DNA from: Christiangramia bathymodioli
GTDB taxonomy: Bacteria > Bacteroidota > Bacteroidia > Flavobacteriales > Flavobacteriaceae
DNA length: 64,000 nucleotides
Direction: 5' to 3'
Assembly: GCA_009735695.1 (NCBI GenBank)
Contig: SRSL01000001.1
Location: 1,302,048-1,366,047, forward strand
In this document: positions 36,266 to 43,474 of the stretch, piece after piece
How positions within the stretch are numbered: the first letter of the stretch is position 1
Layout: every line of letters starts with the position of its first letter
Program-made: the position numbers and the translations under genes
Notes under the pieces: generated by a model
Databases searched by the model: none
The model's input: the letters and a program-made list of their open reading frames with translations, nothing else
Told to the model about the DNA's origin: nothing

Positions 36266-36634
36266 CTAAAAGAAACTATCCTTGTAAGAACCATTGCGTG
36301 GTGCATATCTACCGGTAATAATACCAATAATATCTATAATCCACCAGATACCAGCACCTCCCGCTGTTACGATGAATAGCAGGTTCCAGTACCACTTGCT
36401 ACCCAGGTACCATTTGTGACCAGCTACAAACCCCAGGAAAATAGCGAGTAATAATGCTACTCCTTTACTTTTCTGACCCTGGGCGGCTGCCGGGGAGAAA
36501 AGTTCTGCTCCATCTTCAGCGTTGGTTGCTACAACTTCGGTTGAAGAAAGGCTTCGCTCAACCGGGAAGGATGCGTAACTAAGGTTAGCGGCCAGTGAAA
36601 GAACGAAAATCGAAAGTAATAGTTTTAGTTTCAT
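36266..36634 (-). CDS. Secreted TM2-domain protein, copy B
   Basis: A 122-residue paralogue of the protein at 35619-35987, the same length and layout: signal peptide (MKLKLLLSIFVLSLAANLSYA), variable spacer, TM2 domain (AGHKWYLGSKWYWN, then GIWWIIDIIGIITG) and the tail YAPRNGSYKDSFF. About 280 bp of non-coding sequence separates the copies, and each has its own terminator, so they look like independent units from an old tandem duplication. Confidence 0.8.
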   Translation of the reverse strand: MKLKLLLSIFVLSLAANLSYASFPVERSLSSTEVVATNAEDGAELFSPAAAQGQKSKGVALLLAIFLGFVAGHKWYLGSKWYWNLLFIVTAGGAGIWWIIDIIGIITGRYAPRNGSYKDSFF

Positions 36635-36684
36635 AGTTGCCTTTTTAAGGTTATGTTTATTAAATTATTAAAAAAAATTGATTC

Positions 36685-37557
36685 ATGTTCAAGAAGCTCT
36701 TACTATTAACATTTTTTATAGTTTTTTCCAGTTACTCCCAGCAAAATCCTGATTTTATGGGTGTTATTCAGCTTAATGACACTTCCTTTATTTCCTATAA
36801 GATCGCTTTTCAGATTCAAAATGATAGTATTTCCGGTTATTCGATAACCGACCTTGGGGGGAAACATGAGACTAAATCCAACCTGAAAGGGAGGTACAAT
36901 GAAGATAGCGGCGAAATTAGCTTTCGGGAATCAGATATCATCTATACCAAATCACCCATCGTGGAAGATGATTTTTGTTTTGTTCATTTCCGTGGAAAGG
37001 TCAAGGATATCTATGACGTGGAAGAGATAGAAGGAGCTTTCAAAGGAATGTATGCCGATGGCCAAAGCTGCCTCGATGGTGATATTAAAATGGTAAGTAT
37101 CGAAAAGATCAAGAAAAAGGCTGCGAAGGTGGATAAAAAGATTCAGAATTTTAAAAAGCTGGACGATAGTATTAAAAAGAAGGTTAGCCTTGCCAAAACC
37201 ATGGATACTTTAAGTATGAACATCATCGCGAAAGATGAGAATTTGAACATACTTACTGCAGACGAGCAGGTGGAACTCACCATTTTCGATGCCGGTAAGG
37301 AAGATGATGACCGTATTGACCTCATCATTAATGGAAAAAAGATACTGGAGAATTTCGTAGTTACCAGGGAGAAAAAGATCATTCCTGTAAAGCTTACCGA
37401 AGACCAAACTCAAATAGACGTGGTGGCGCTAAATGTTGGAACTTCGGCACCTAATACTGTAAAGATTCATTTTAAGGATACCCAAAATTATGTGACCACG
37501 CTCACTAATCTTAAGGAAGGAGAAAAAGCGGGAATCAATATCGTCAAACGCAAATAA
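36685..37557 (+). CDS. Secreted protein of unknown function, 290 residues
   Basis: A protein with a signal peptide (cleaved near 18, YSQ). An N-terminal beta-rich domain (about 20-130, with QLNDTSFISYKIAFQIQNDSISGYSITDLGG) is followed by a Lys-rich helix (about 140-185) and a second beta-rich domain (about 195-290, DRIDLIINGKKILENFVVTREKK). I do not recognise a family. It is transcribed divergently from TM2 copy B. Confidence 0.65.
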   Translation: MFKKLLLLTFFIVFSSYSQQNPDFMGVIQLNDTSFISYKIAFQIQNDSISGYSITDLGGKHETKSNLKGRYNEDSGEISFRESDIIYTKSPIVEDDFCFVHFRGKVKDIYDVEEIEGAFKGMYADGQSCLDGDIKMVSIEKIKKKAAKVDKKIQNFKKLDDSIKKKVSLAKTMDTLSMNIIAKDENLNILTADEQVELTIFDAGKEDDDRIDLIINGKKILENFVVTREKKIIPVKLTEDQTQIDVVALNVGTSAPNTVKIHFKDTQNYVTTLTNLKEGEKAGINIVKRK

Positions 37558-37592
37558 AAAAAGGCCCACCGCTTAGCGGAAGGCCTTTTATC
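37556..37592. terminator. Bidirectional terminator between 36685 gene and ahcY
   Basis: Stem AAAGGCC...GGCCTTT with inner CCGC/GCGG pairing, A and T runs on both sides. Confidence 0.75.
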
Positions 37593-37617
37593 TTAAATCT
37601 AATTTCTCAGATCTAAC

Positions 37618-38934
37618 TTAGTATCTGTAGTATTCTGGTTTGAAAGGTCCTTTAACTTCAACACCAATATAATCTGCCTGTTCCTGGCTAAGCTCTGTAA
37701 GCTCCACACCAATTCGTTCCAGGTGAAGTTTAGCTACTTTTTCATCAAGGTGTTTAGGTAGCATATACACTTCGTTTTTGTATTGATCGGTATTGTTCCA
37801 AAGTTCGATCTGAGCCAGGGTTTGGTTAGTGAATGAGTTACTCATCACAAAACTTGGGTGACCAGTTGCGCAACCAAGGTTCACAAGTCTACCTTCGGCA
37901 AGCAGGATGATATCTTTCCCGTTGATGGTGTATTTATCAACCTGAGGCTTGATCTCTACTTTAGTATCTCCGTGATTCTTATTCAACCAGGCAACGGCAA
38001 TTTCATTATCGAAGTGACCAATATTAGCAACGATAGTCTTGTCTTTCATGGCTTCAAAATGCTCTCCACGAACGATGTCTTTATTTCCGGTGGTAGTGAT
38101 CACGATATCTGCCTTAGGAAGCACGGTTTCCAGTTTCTTAACCTCGAATCCGTCCATAGCGGCCTGAAGTGCACAAATTGGATCGATCTCAGTAACAGTT
38201 ACGATAGATCCGGCGCCTCTGAAAGACTGGGCAGTTCCTTTTCCAACGTCACCATAGCCACAAACCACCACTCGTTTTCCGGCAAGCATCACATCGGTAG
38301 CACGACGAATCGCATCTACCGCGCTTTCTCTACATCCGTATTTGTTGTCGAATTTTGATTTGGTAACAGAATCGTTCACGTTGATCGCAGGCATAGGAAG
38401 CGTTCCTTTTTTCATGCGCTCATACAATCTGTGAACACCGGTAGTGGTTTCTTCTGAAAGTCCCTTGATGCCTTCAGCAAGTTCAGGATATTCGTCCAGT
38501 ACCATATTGGTAAGGTCTCCACCATCGTCAAGGATCATATTCAGTGGTTTGCGCTCTTCCCCAAAGAAAAGGGTTTGCTCGATACACCAGTTGAATTCCT
38601 CTTCGGTCATTCCTTTCCATGCATAAACCGGAATTCCGGCAGCAGCGATGGCAGCGGCAGCATGGTCCTGGGTAGAGAAAATATTACATGAACTCCAGGT
38701 TACTTCAGCTCCAAGCTCCACAAGAGTTTCGATTAGGACCGCTGTCTGAATGGTCATGTGTAAACATCCCGCAATTCTCGCTCCTTTTAAAGGTTTTTGC
38801 TTTCCGTACTCTTCTCGAAGGGCCATTAAACCTGGCATTTCGGCTTCAGCAAGCTCGATCTCGCGACGGCCGTACTCGGCAAGCTCAATATCTTTAACTT
38901 TATAGGCGGTATACGGTACTGTTTTAGTCGACAT
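37618..38934 (-). CDS. ahcY: Adenosylhomocysteinase
   Basis: A 438-residue S-adenosylhomocysteine hydrolase of the activated methyl cycle: SAH to adenosine plus homocysteine with tightly bound NAD. The ATG at 38934 ([22 protein letters not shown]) is the right start; the frame runs 32 codons further upstream, but that part is not family sequence. Visible are the substrate domain ([16 protein letters not shown]), the NAD motif GYGDVGKG, and the conserved C-terminus [11 protein letters not shown]. It is single, divergent from the phosphopantetheinyl transferase gene. Confidence 0.97.
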   Translation of the reverse strand: MSTKTVPYTAYKVKDIELAEYGRREIELAEAEMPGLMALREEYGKQKPLKGARIAGCLHMTIQTAVLIETLVELGAEVTWSSCNIFSTQDHAAAAIAAAGIPVYAWKGMTEEEFNWCIEQTLFFGEERKPLNMILDDGGDLTNMVLDEYPELAEGIKGLSEETTTGVHRLYERMKKGTLPMPAINVNDSVTKSKFDNKYGCRESAVDAIRRATDVMLAGKRVVVCGYGDVGKGTAQSFRGAGSIVTVTEIDPICALQAAMDGFEVKKLETVLPKADIVITTTGNKDIVRGEHFEAMKDKTIVANIGHFDNEIAVAWLNKNHGDTKVEIKPQVDKYTINGKDIILLAEGRLVNLGCATGHPSFVMSNSFTNQTLAQIELWNNTDQYKNEVYMLPKHLDEKVAKLHLERIGVELTELSQEQADYIGVEVKGPFKPEYYRY

Positions 38935-38997
38935 ATTATTATATTTGAATATTAGCAATTTTGTGCCTGCAAAAATAAGGAAAAGCTTAGAAAATAT

Positions 38998-39645
38998 ATG
39001 CCTCTTTATAAAACAATAACAGTTGATCAAGCTACTAAAGTATTCATTTGGAAGGTAGAAGAGTCGATGGAGTGGCTTTCTGAAGGAATCACTCTAACCG
39101 ATCATTGCCGGAAGCGAGTGGAAGGGATGAAATCTGAGATCCATCAGCGCGGTTTTATGAGTATCAGGCATTTGCTGGCGGAGGCAGGCTATACCGATCA
39201 TGATCTATATTATGATGACCACGGAAAGCCTCACTTAAAGGATGATAAACATATTTCCATAACTCATTCTTTCAATTTTACAGCCATCATTGTGAGTGAC
39301 AGGGAAGTGGGTATCGATATCGAGAAACAGCGGAATAAGATCTTAACGATCGCCAATAAATTCACACCGCTGGAGGAATACCATACGCTGGCCAATGAAG
39401 AGGCCCTTATTCGGAAGCTTACCATTGTTTGGGGTGCCAAGGAATCGGTTTATAAGCTAATAGCTCAACCGGGCGTTGGTTTTCTTCAACACATCAACGT
39501 GACCGATTTTGATTTTGATGATGCCAAAACCACTACCCATGTTCGGTATAATGGCATCGATGACTGGTTTGACATCGATTTCTTGGAATTCGAGAACTTC
39601 ACCTGCGTATATGCCATGCCTGCTAATACAAAAGTCAAGGCATAA
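38998..39645 (+). CDS. 4'-phosphopantetheinyl transferase superfamily protein
   Basis: A 215-residue Sfp/Gsp-type transferase that loads carrier proteins with phosphopantetheine. Mg-binding D107 and E109 lie in VGIDIE, and W145-G-A-K148-E149-S-V-Y-K153 is the second signature. The gene overlaps the downstream GGGP-synthase-like gene by one base (TAATG), so the two are translationally coupled. The carrier protein target is not apparent here. Confidence 0.9.
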   Translation: MPLYKTITVDQATKVFIWKVEESMEWLSEGITLTDHCRKRVEGMKSEIHQRGFMSIRHLLAEAGYTDHDLYYDDHGKPHLKDDKHISITHSFNFTAIIVSDREVGIDIEKQRNKILTIANKFTPLEEYHTLANEEALIRKLTIVWGAKESVYKLIAQPGVGFLQHINVTDFDFDDAKTTTHVRYNGIDDWFDIDFLEFENFTCVYAMPANTKVKA

Positions 39646-40361
39646 TGATCCAGGTAGCGGGCTATCTTGAAGAGATACAGAAAGCGACTTCTGAAAACCA
39701 GAAACTTCTTGCCATTCTTATCGACCCTGATAAATTCAAGGAAGAAGATTCATTAAATTTTCTGAAGTGTTTACCCGAAGAGACTTCGCATATTTTTGTG
39801 GGTGGTAGTTCGGTTGGTGAAGGTCGTACCTGCGAAGTGGTGAAAAGCTTAAAAAGCTATTGCAAATTCCCGATCGTTTTATTTCCCGGGGACCATTCTC
39901 AAATCTCTCCTTACGCTGATGCCCTACTATTTTTAAGTTTGATCTCCGGAAGAAATCCTGAGTTTCTGATCGAACAACAGGTACGTTCTGTAGAAAAGAT
40001 AAGGAGTACGAATCTTGAAATTATTCCAACCGGATATATACTTATTGATGGTGGGAAAGAAACGTCGGTTCAGAAAGTAAGCAATACCCTGCCTCTGCCG
40101 CAATCCGATGTATCCCAGATAGTAAATACGGCTCTTGCCGGACAGTATTCCGGAAAAAAATTGATTTACCTGGAAGCCGGAAGCGGGGCTGAATATCCGG
40201 TTTCTCCTGAAATTGTCAGGGCCGTAAAGTCGGTTCTTGAAATCCCGGTTATCGTTGGAGGCGGTATCCGTAGCACAAAACAACTTCAAAAGGCCTATGA
40301 GGCTGGAGCCGATATAGTGGTGATCGGGACCGCTTTTGAAAATGATTCTTTCCAGAGATAA
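39645..40361 (+). CDS. Geranylgeranylglyceryl/heptaprenylglyceryl phosphate synthase (PcrB-like)
   Basis: A 238-residue TIM-barrel prenyltransferase joining a polyprenyl group to glycerol-1-phosphate. Signature segments are LLAILIDPDKF near the start, then GGSSVGEG, YLEAGSGA, VGGGIRS and GTAFE near the phosphate site. This is the archaeal-type lipid enzyme group that also occurs in Bacteroidota, where its product is not settled. It is translationally coupled to the phosphopantetheinyl transferase gene. A polyprenyl synthase gene elsewhere in the window (26071) could supply the donor. Confidence 0.9.
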   Translation: MIQVAGYLEEIQKATSENQKLLAILIDPDKFKEEDSLNFLKCLPEETSHIFVGGSSVGEGRTCEVVKSLKSYCKFPIVLFPGDHSQISPYADALLFLSLISGRNPEFLIEQQVRSVEKIRSTNLEIIPTGYILIDGGKETSVQKVSNTLPLPQSDVSQIVNTALAGQYSGKKLIYLEAGSGAEYPVSPEIVRAVKSVLEIPVIVGGGIRSTKQLQKAYEAGADIVVIGTAFENDSFQR

Positions 40362-40364
40362 TCG

Positions 40365-41022
40365 TCATCCTGAGCGCAGTCGAAGGATATTTTTAATTAT
40401 CGATCCACGTCATTTCGACCGAAGGGAGAAATCTATTTTAACTTCAACTTTTTTAATATTTCTCAGTCGCTTCGCTCCTTCGAAATGACTTTTAATGATT
40501 TATCATGACCTGATGATGGAGCCTCCAAATTACAGAGATATCCCCTTCCTTTTTTGTCATCCTGGGCGCGGTCGAAGGATATTTTTACTGTACTTATTAT
40601 CCTGGTCATTTCGACCGAAGGGAGAAATCTATTTTAACTTCAACCTTTTTAAAGATCTCAGTCGCTTCGTTCCTTCGAAATGACTTTAAATATTCTATCA
40701 TGGTCTGTTGATGGAGCCTCCAAATTACTGAGATATTCCCTTCCTTTTTTGTCATCCTGAGCGCAGTCGAAGGATATTTTTACTGTACTTATTATCCTGG
40801 TCATTTCGACCGAAGGGAGAGATCTATTTTAACTTCAACTTTTTAAAGATTTCTCAGTCGCTTCGCTCTTTCGAAATGACTTTAAATAGTCTATCTTGGC
40901 CTGTTGATGGAGTCTTCCAATTACTGAGATATTCCCTTCCTTTTTTGTACCATCCTGAGCGCAGTCAAGGGATATTTTTACTTATCGATCCACATCATTT
41001 CGACCGAAGGGAGAAATCTACA
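40365..41022. repeat. Tandem array: three full units and one partial unit of about 195 bp
   Basis: Units start at 40365, 40557, 40752 and about 40949. Each begins TCATCCTGAGCGCAGTCGAA, then carries the hairpin half GTCATTTCGACCGAAGGGAG, a spacer, the other half CGCTTCGCTCCTTCGAAATG, and a unique-looking tail ending CCTTCCTTTTTTG. The fourth unit stops after the first hairpin half. Copies differ by scattered substitutions. The gene-free region runs to 41115; no coding sequence is credible in it. Confidence 0.9.
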
Positions 41023-41115
41023 CTCATTTCAGACAAAAAAACAGCAAAAACTCCACTTTATTTTCAGTCACAAAAAAGCGTAAATTAAACCTGTTTAATT
41101 CCTAATCAATAAGTT

Positions 41116-41502
41116 ATGAAAGAAGTGAATCCTGTGGTCTGGTTCGAGATCTACGTAAATGACCTGGACCGGGCAAAAAAATTCTATGAGAACGTTTTTA
41201 AAGTTGAACTTACAGAGCTTGCAAATCCAGAAGGAGACGGACTAAAAATGCTTTCTTTTCCTGGAGATATGGAAACCAAGGGACGGGCTTCCGGGGCTCT
41301 GGTTCATGTGGAAGGTATGGAGGCTGGCGGCAATAGCACCATCGTTTATTTTGGAAGTGAAGATTGTAGTGTAGAAGAGGGCCGTGTTGTGAGCGCCGGC
41401 GGAAAGGTAGAACGTTCTAAAATGTCTATTGGAGAGTATGGTTTTGTAAGCCTGGTTATCGACACAGAAGGGAATATGATCGGAATACATTCTATGGGTT
41501 AG
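41116..41502 (+). CDS. VOC (glyoxalase/bleomycin-resistance fold) protein 1
   Basis: A 128-residue single VOC domain protein: NPVVWFEIYVNDLDRAKKFYENVF opens the first beta-alpha-beta-beta-beta unit, and the second ends VSLVIDTEGNMIGIHS. The family has metal-dependent dioxygenases, lyases and ligand-binding resistance proteins. Candidate metal residues are E12 and E124-equivalent positions, but this is uncertain. Eleven bases separate it from a second VOC gene. Confidence 0.85.
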   Translation: MKEVNPVVWFEIYVNDLDRAKKFYENVFKVELTELANPEGDGLKMLSFPGDMETKGRASGALVHVEGMEAGGNSTIVYFGSEDCSVEEGRVVSAGGKVERSKMSIGEYGFVSLVIDTEGNMIGIHSMG

Positions 41503-41512
41503 TCTTTTCTAC

Positions 41513-41881
41513 ATGGAATATAAAATCAATTCAATAAGGCCATTTATAGGTGCAAAAGATTATAAATTGTCCTGTCAGTTTTATGTCGATCTTGGATTTG
41601 AAGAAATTAAAACAGGTTTCAAAATGTCTTTTTTCCACATTGGGAATTTCGGATTTTATCTCCAGGATGCCTACGTAAAAGATTGGGTGGATAATAGTAT
41701 GATCTTTATGGAGGTGGACGATCTCCAGTTACATTTAAAATTGATCAGAGATAAAAACCTGGAGCGGAACTATCCCGATCTGCGGCTATCGGAAATTCAT
41801 TTTAACGACTGGGGGAATGAATTCTTTAAGTATGATCCCTCCGGAATTCTATGGCATATTGGGGAATTCCGAAAAAAATAG
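41513..41881 (+). CDS. VOC-fold protein 2
   Basis: A 122-residue VOC-like protein (RPFIGAKDYKLSCQFYVDLGFEE, ending FFKYDPSGILWHIGEF), more divergent than its neighbour. It is close enough to the previous gene (10 bp) to be co-transcribed. Its closing SGILWHIGEF keeps a His and Glu in metal-ligand-like positions. Function unknown; bleomycin-type resistance or a small-molecule lyase are possible. Confidence 0.78.
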   Translation: MEYKINSIRPFIGAKDYKLSCQFYVDLGFEEIKTGFKMSFFHIGNFGFYLQDAYVKDWVDNSMIFMEVDDLQLHLKLIRDKNLERNYPDLRLSEIHFNDWGNEFFKYDPSGILWHIGEFRKK

Positions 41882-41890
41882 AGATAACAC

Positions 41891-42030
41891 GCCATGCTGA
41901 ACGCAGTTGAGGTATAGATTTTCTTACCAATTTCGTAATACTCATTTCGACCGAAGGGAGAAATCTATTTTTTAATTATCCATTGTCAATTATCCATTGT
42001 CAATTGTCCATTACCAATTGTCAATTTTCC
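41891..42030. repeat. Diverged intergenic repeat plus ATTGTCAATT short tandem repeats
   Basis: From 41891 to 41970 there is a degenerate copy of the 195-bp unit's first half, including CATTTCGACCGAAGGGAGAA. From 41974 to 42030 there are about four copies of a 14-15 bp motif (CATTGTCAATTATC and variants). Confidence 0.7.
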
Positions 42031-42051
42031 ATATAGTTTTGTCTAACTTTG
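42018..42051 (+). promoter_or_regulatory. Promoter of the thiamine-binding/PnuC operon
   Basis: TTG at 42018-42020, 23-nt gap, then TAACTTTG at 42044-42051, 19 bp before the start codon. The -33 element lies within the short ATTGTCAATT repeats. No riboswitch is visible in this leader. Confidence 0.5.
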
Positions 42052-42069
42052 AACTGAAAATTGTAAAAC

Positions 42070-42330
42070 ATGAAAATTTCAGTAGAACTTACCCTTACCC
42101 CAATTCAGGATAACTACGAACCGGCGATCATCAGTTTTATAAAAAAGATGCGTGAATCGGGGCTTACAGTAAAGGAAAACCCTTTAAGCACCCAGGTTTA
42201 TGGCGATTACGATGAAGTGATGGGACTTTTAAATAAAGAGATCAAAAATGCTTTTGAAGCTATAGACCGCGGACTTATGTATGTAAAGATCGTAAAATCT
42301 GACCGCAGCGAGTATGCAGCCGATTTTTGA
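42070..42330 (+). CDS. Thiamine-binding (MTH1187/YkoF-like) protein
   Basis: An 86-residue protein of the Thiamine_BP/MTH1187 family, a ferredoxin-like beta-alpha-beta-beta-alpha-beta fold. The opening MKISVELTLTPI and the central ENPLSTQVYGDYDEVM are characteristic. YkoF relatives bind thiamine or its pyrimidine (HMP). Its stop overlaps the start of the PnuC-type transporter gene by 17 bp, so the two are coupled. The pairing suggests the transporter carries thiamine rather than nicotinamide riboside. Confidence 0.82.
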   Translation: MKISVELTLTPIQDNYEPAIISFIKKMRESGLTVKENPLSTQVYGDYDEVMGLLNKEIKNAFEAIDRGLMYVKIVKSDRSEYAADF

Positions 42331-42946
42331 TTTTTTCTTTGATCAGTATTCCGGATATCCAACGCTTTTTATAATTCTTGAGATCATAGCGGTGATCTTC
42401 GGTTTCCTTTCGGTTTGGTATTCCAAGCAAAATAATATCCTGGTTTATCCCACGGGTATCGTTAGTACCCTGATATTCGTATACCTGCTTTGGCAGTGGG
42501 AGCTGCTGGGAGATATGATGATCAACGCTTATTATTTTTCCATGAGCATTTACGGCTGGTATATCTGGACCCGCAAGGTAGATCCTGAACATTATACACC
42601 CATTACATCTGCCACCCGGAAAGAGCAGATTCAGTCGGTTTTTATCTTTATAGGTACTTTGCTCTTCGTCTTTGCGGTATATGAATATTTTGAAAAATGG
42701 AATAATTGGACGGCCTATGTAGATACCGTTACAACCGCGATCTTCTTCGTGGGAATGTGGCTGATGGCCAAGCGAAAGATCGAGAACTGGATCTACTGGA
42801 TCGTTGGTGATATCATTTCGGTTCCGCTGTATTTCTACAAAGGCCTTACCTTTACCAGTCTGCAATACCTGGTATTTACCATTATTGCGATTTATGGTTA
42901 TCAAGCATGGAAGAAAAACTTGCGCAACGACCTGCGTCCTGTATAA
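42314..42946 (+). CDS. PnuC/PnuT-family vitamin transporter
   Basis: A 210-residue inner membrane protein with seven to eight helices, of the PnuC family of facilitative vitamin carriers (nicotinamide riboside, and thiamine for the PnuT branch). The family's aromatic signature is ENWIYWIVGDI near 157-167, and the C-terminal helix ends with positive charges. Such carriers rely on a cytoplasmic kinase to trap the vitamin, and a NadR-like P-loop kinase gene follows directly, overlapping by 40 bp. Gene context (thiamine-binding protein before it; TPP-riboswitch receptor 5 kb away) favours a thiamine substrate. A PnuC-type label would be the default and cannot be excluded. Confidence 0.88.
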   Translation: MQPIFDFFFDQYSGYPTLFIILEIIAVIFGFLSVWYSKQNNILVYPTGIVSTLIFVYLLWQWELLGDMMINAYYFSMSIYGWYIWTRKVDPEHYTPITSATRKEQIQSVFIFIGTLLFVFAVYEYFEKWNNWTAYVDTVTTAIFFVGMWLMAKRKIENWIYWIVGDIISVPLYFYKGLTFTSLQYLVFTIIAIYGYQAWKKNLRNDLRPV

Positions 42947-43473
42947 AGATAGTCCTTTTTGGACCTGAATCTACCGGGAAGACGACACTTTCAGAAGACC
43001 TGGCAAACTATTTCAATGCGCCCATGGTCAAGGAATATATGCGGGAATACCTTCAGCAGGTATGGGATTCTGAAAAGCGAATTTGCGAACCACGTGATAT
43101 CATTCCCATAGCTGAAGGGCAAATGGAAGCTGAAAACCAGTTGGCATCTGAAGCTGATGACCTGTTGATCTGTGATACAGACCTGCTGGAACTTAAGGTT
43201 TATTCCGAAGCTTATTATGATGGATATTGCGACCCTCAACTTCTTAAACATGCGTTAAACAACCGGTACCATCTCTACTTTTTGACGTATATTGATGTGC
43301 CCTGGACACCAGACGACCTGCGGGACAGGCCGAATGATCGCGAAGGGATGTTTCAACGATTCAAAAACGCTTTGGATCAGTATCAAAAACCTTATTTCAT
43401 ACTTAAGGGTGACCGGGAAAAGCGCCTGAAAACGGCCATTGAAAAGATTGACCAACTATTAAAAACCAAATAA
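42907..43473 (+). CDS. NadR-like P-loop kinase (ribosylnicotinamide or thiamine kinase)
   Basis: A 188-residue ATP-binding protein corresponding to the kinase half of NadR (AAA_28 type). The Walker A is G19-P-E-S-T-G-K-T26, followed by EYMREYLQQ and a DTDLLELKVYSEAYYDG segment typical of NadR kinases. No NMN-adenylyltransferase or HTH domain is present. It probably phosphorylates the vitamin brought in by the adjacent carrier, keeping it in the cell. The ATG at 42907 lies inside the transporter gene; no later start keeps the P-loop. Confidence 0.85.
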   Translation: MEEKLAQRPASCIKIVLFGPESTGKTTLSEDLANYFNAPMVKEYMREYLQQVWDSEKRICEPRDIIPIAEGQMEAENQLASEADDLLICDTDLLELKVYSEAYYDGYCDPQLLKHALNNRYHLYFLTYIDVPWTPDDLRDRPNDREGMFQRFKNALDQYQKPYFILKGDREKRLKTAIEKIDQLLKTK

Positions 43474-43474
43474 C

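Noticed and set aside
38935-39030. N-terminal extension of ahcY by 32 codons.
   Set aside because: The extension is not part of the family sequence, while [16 protein letters not shown] is a normal beginning.
40365-41022. Possible CRISPR array.
   Set aside because: Units are about 195 bp, repeated over their whole length with no short repeat and unique spacer alternation, and no cas genes are present.
40495-41088. Open frames within the tandem array (40495-40683 and 40876-41088).
   Set aside because: They are translated repeat units with no family features, and their starts and stops shift between copies.
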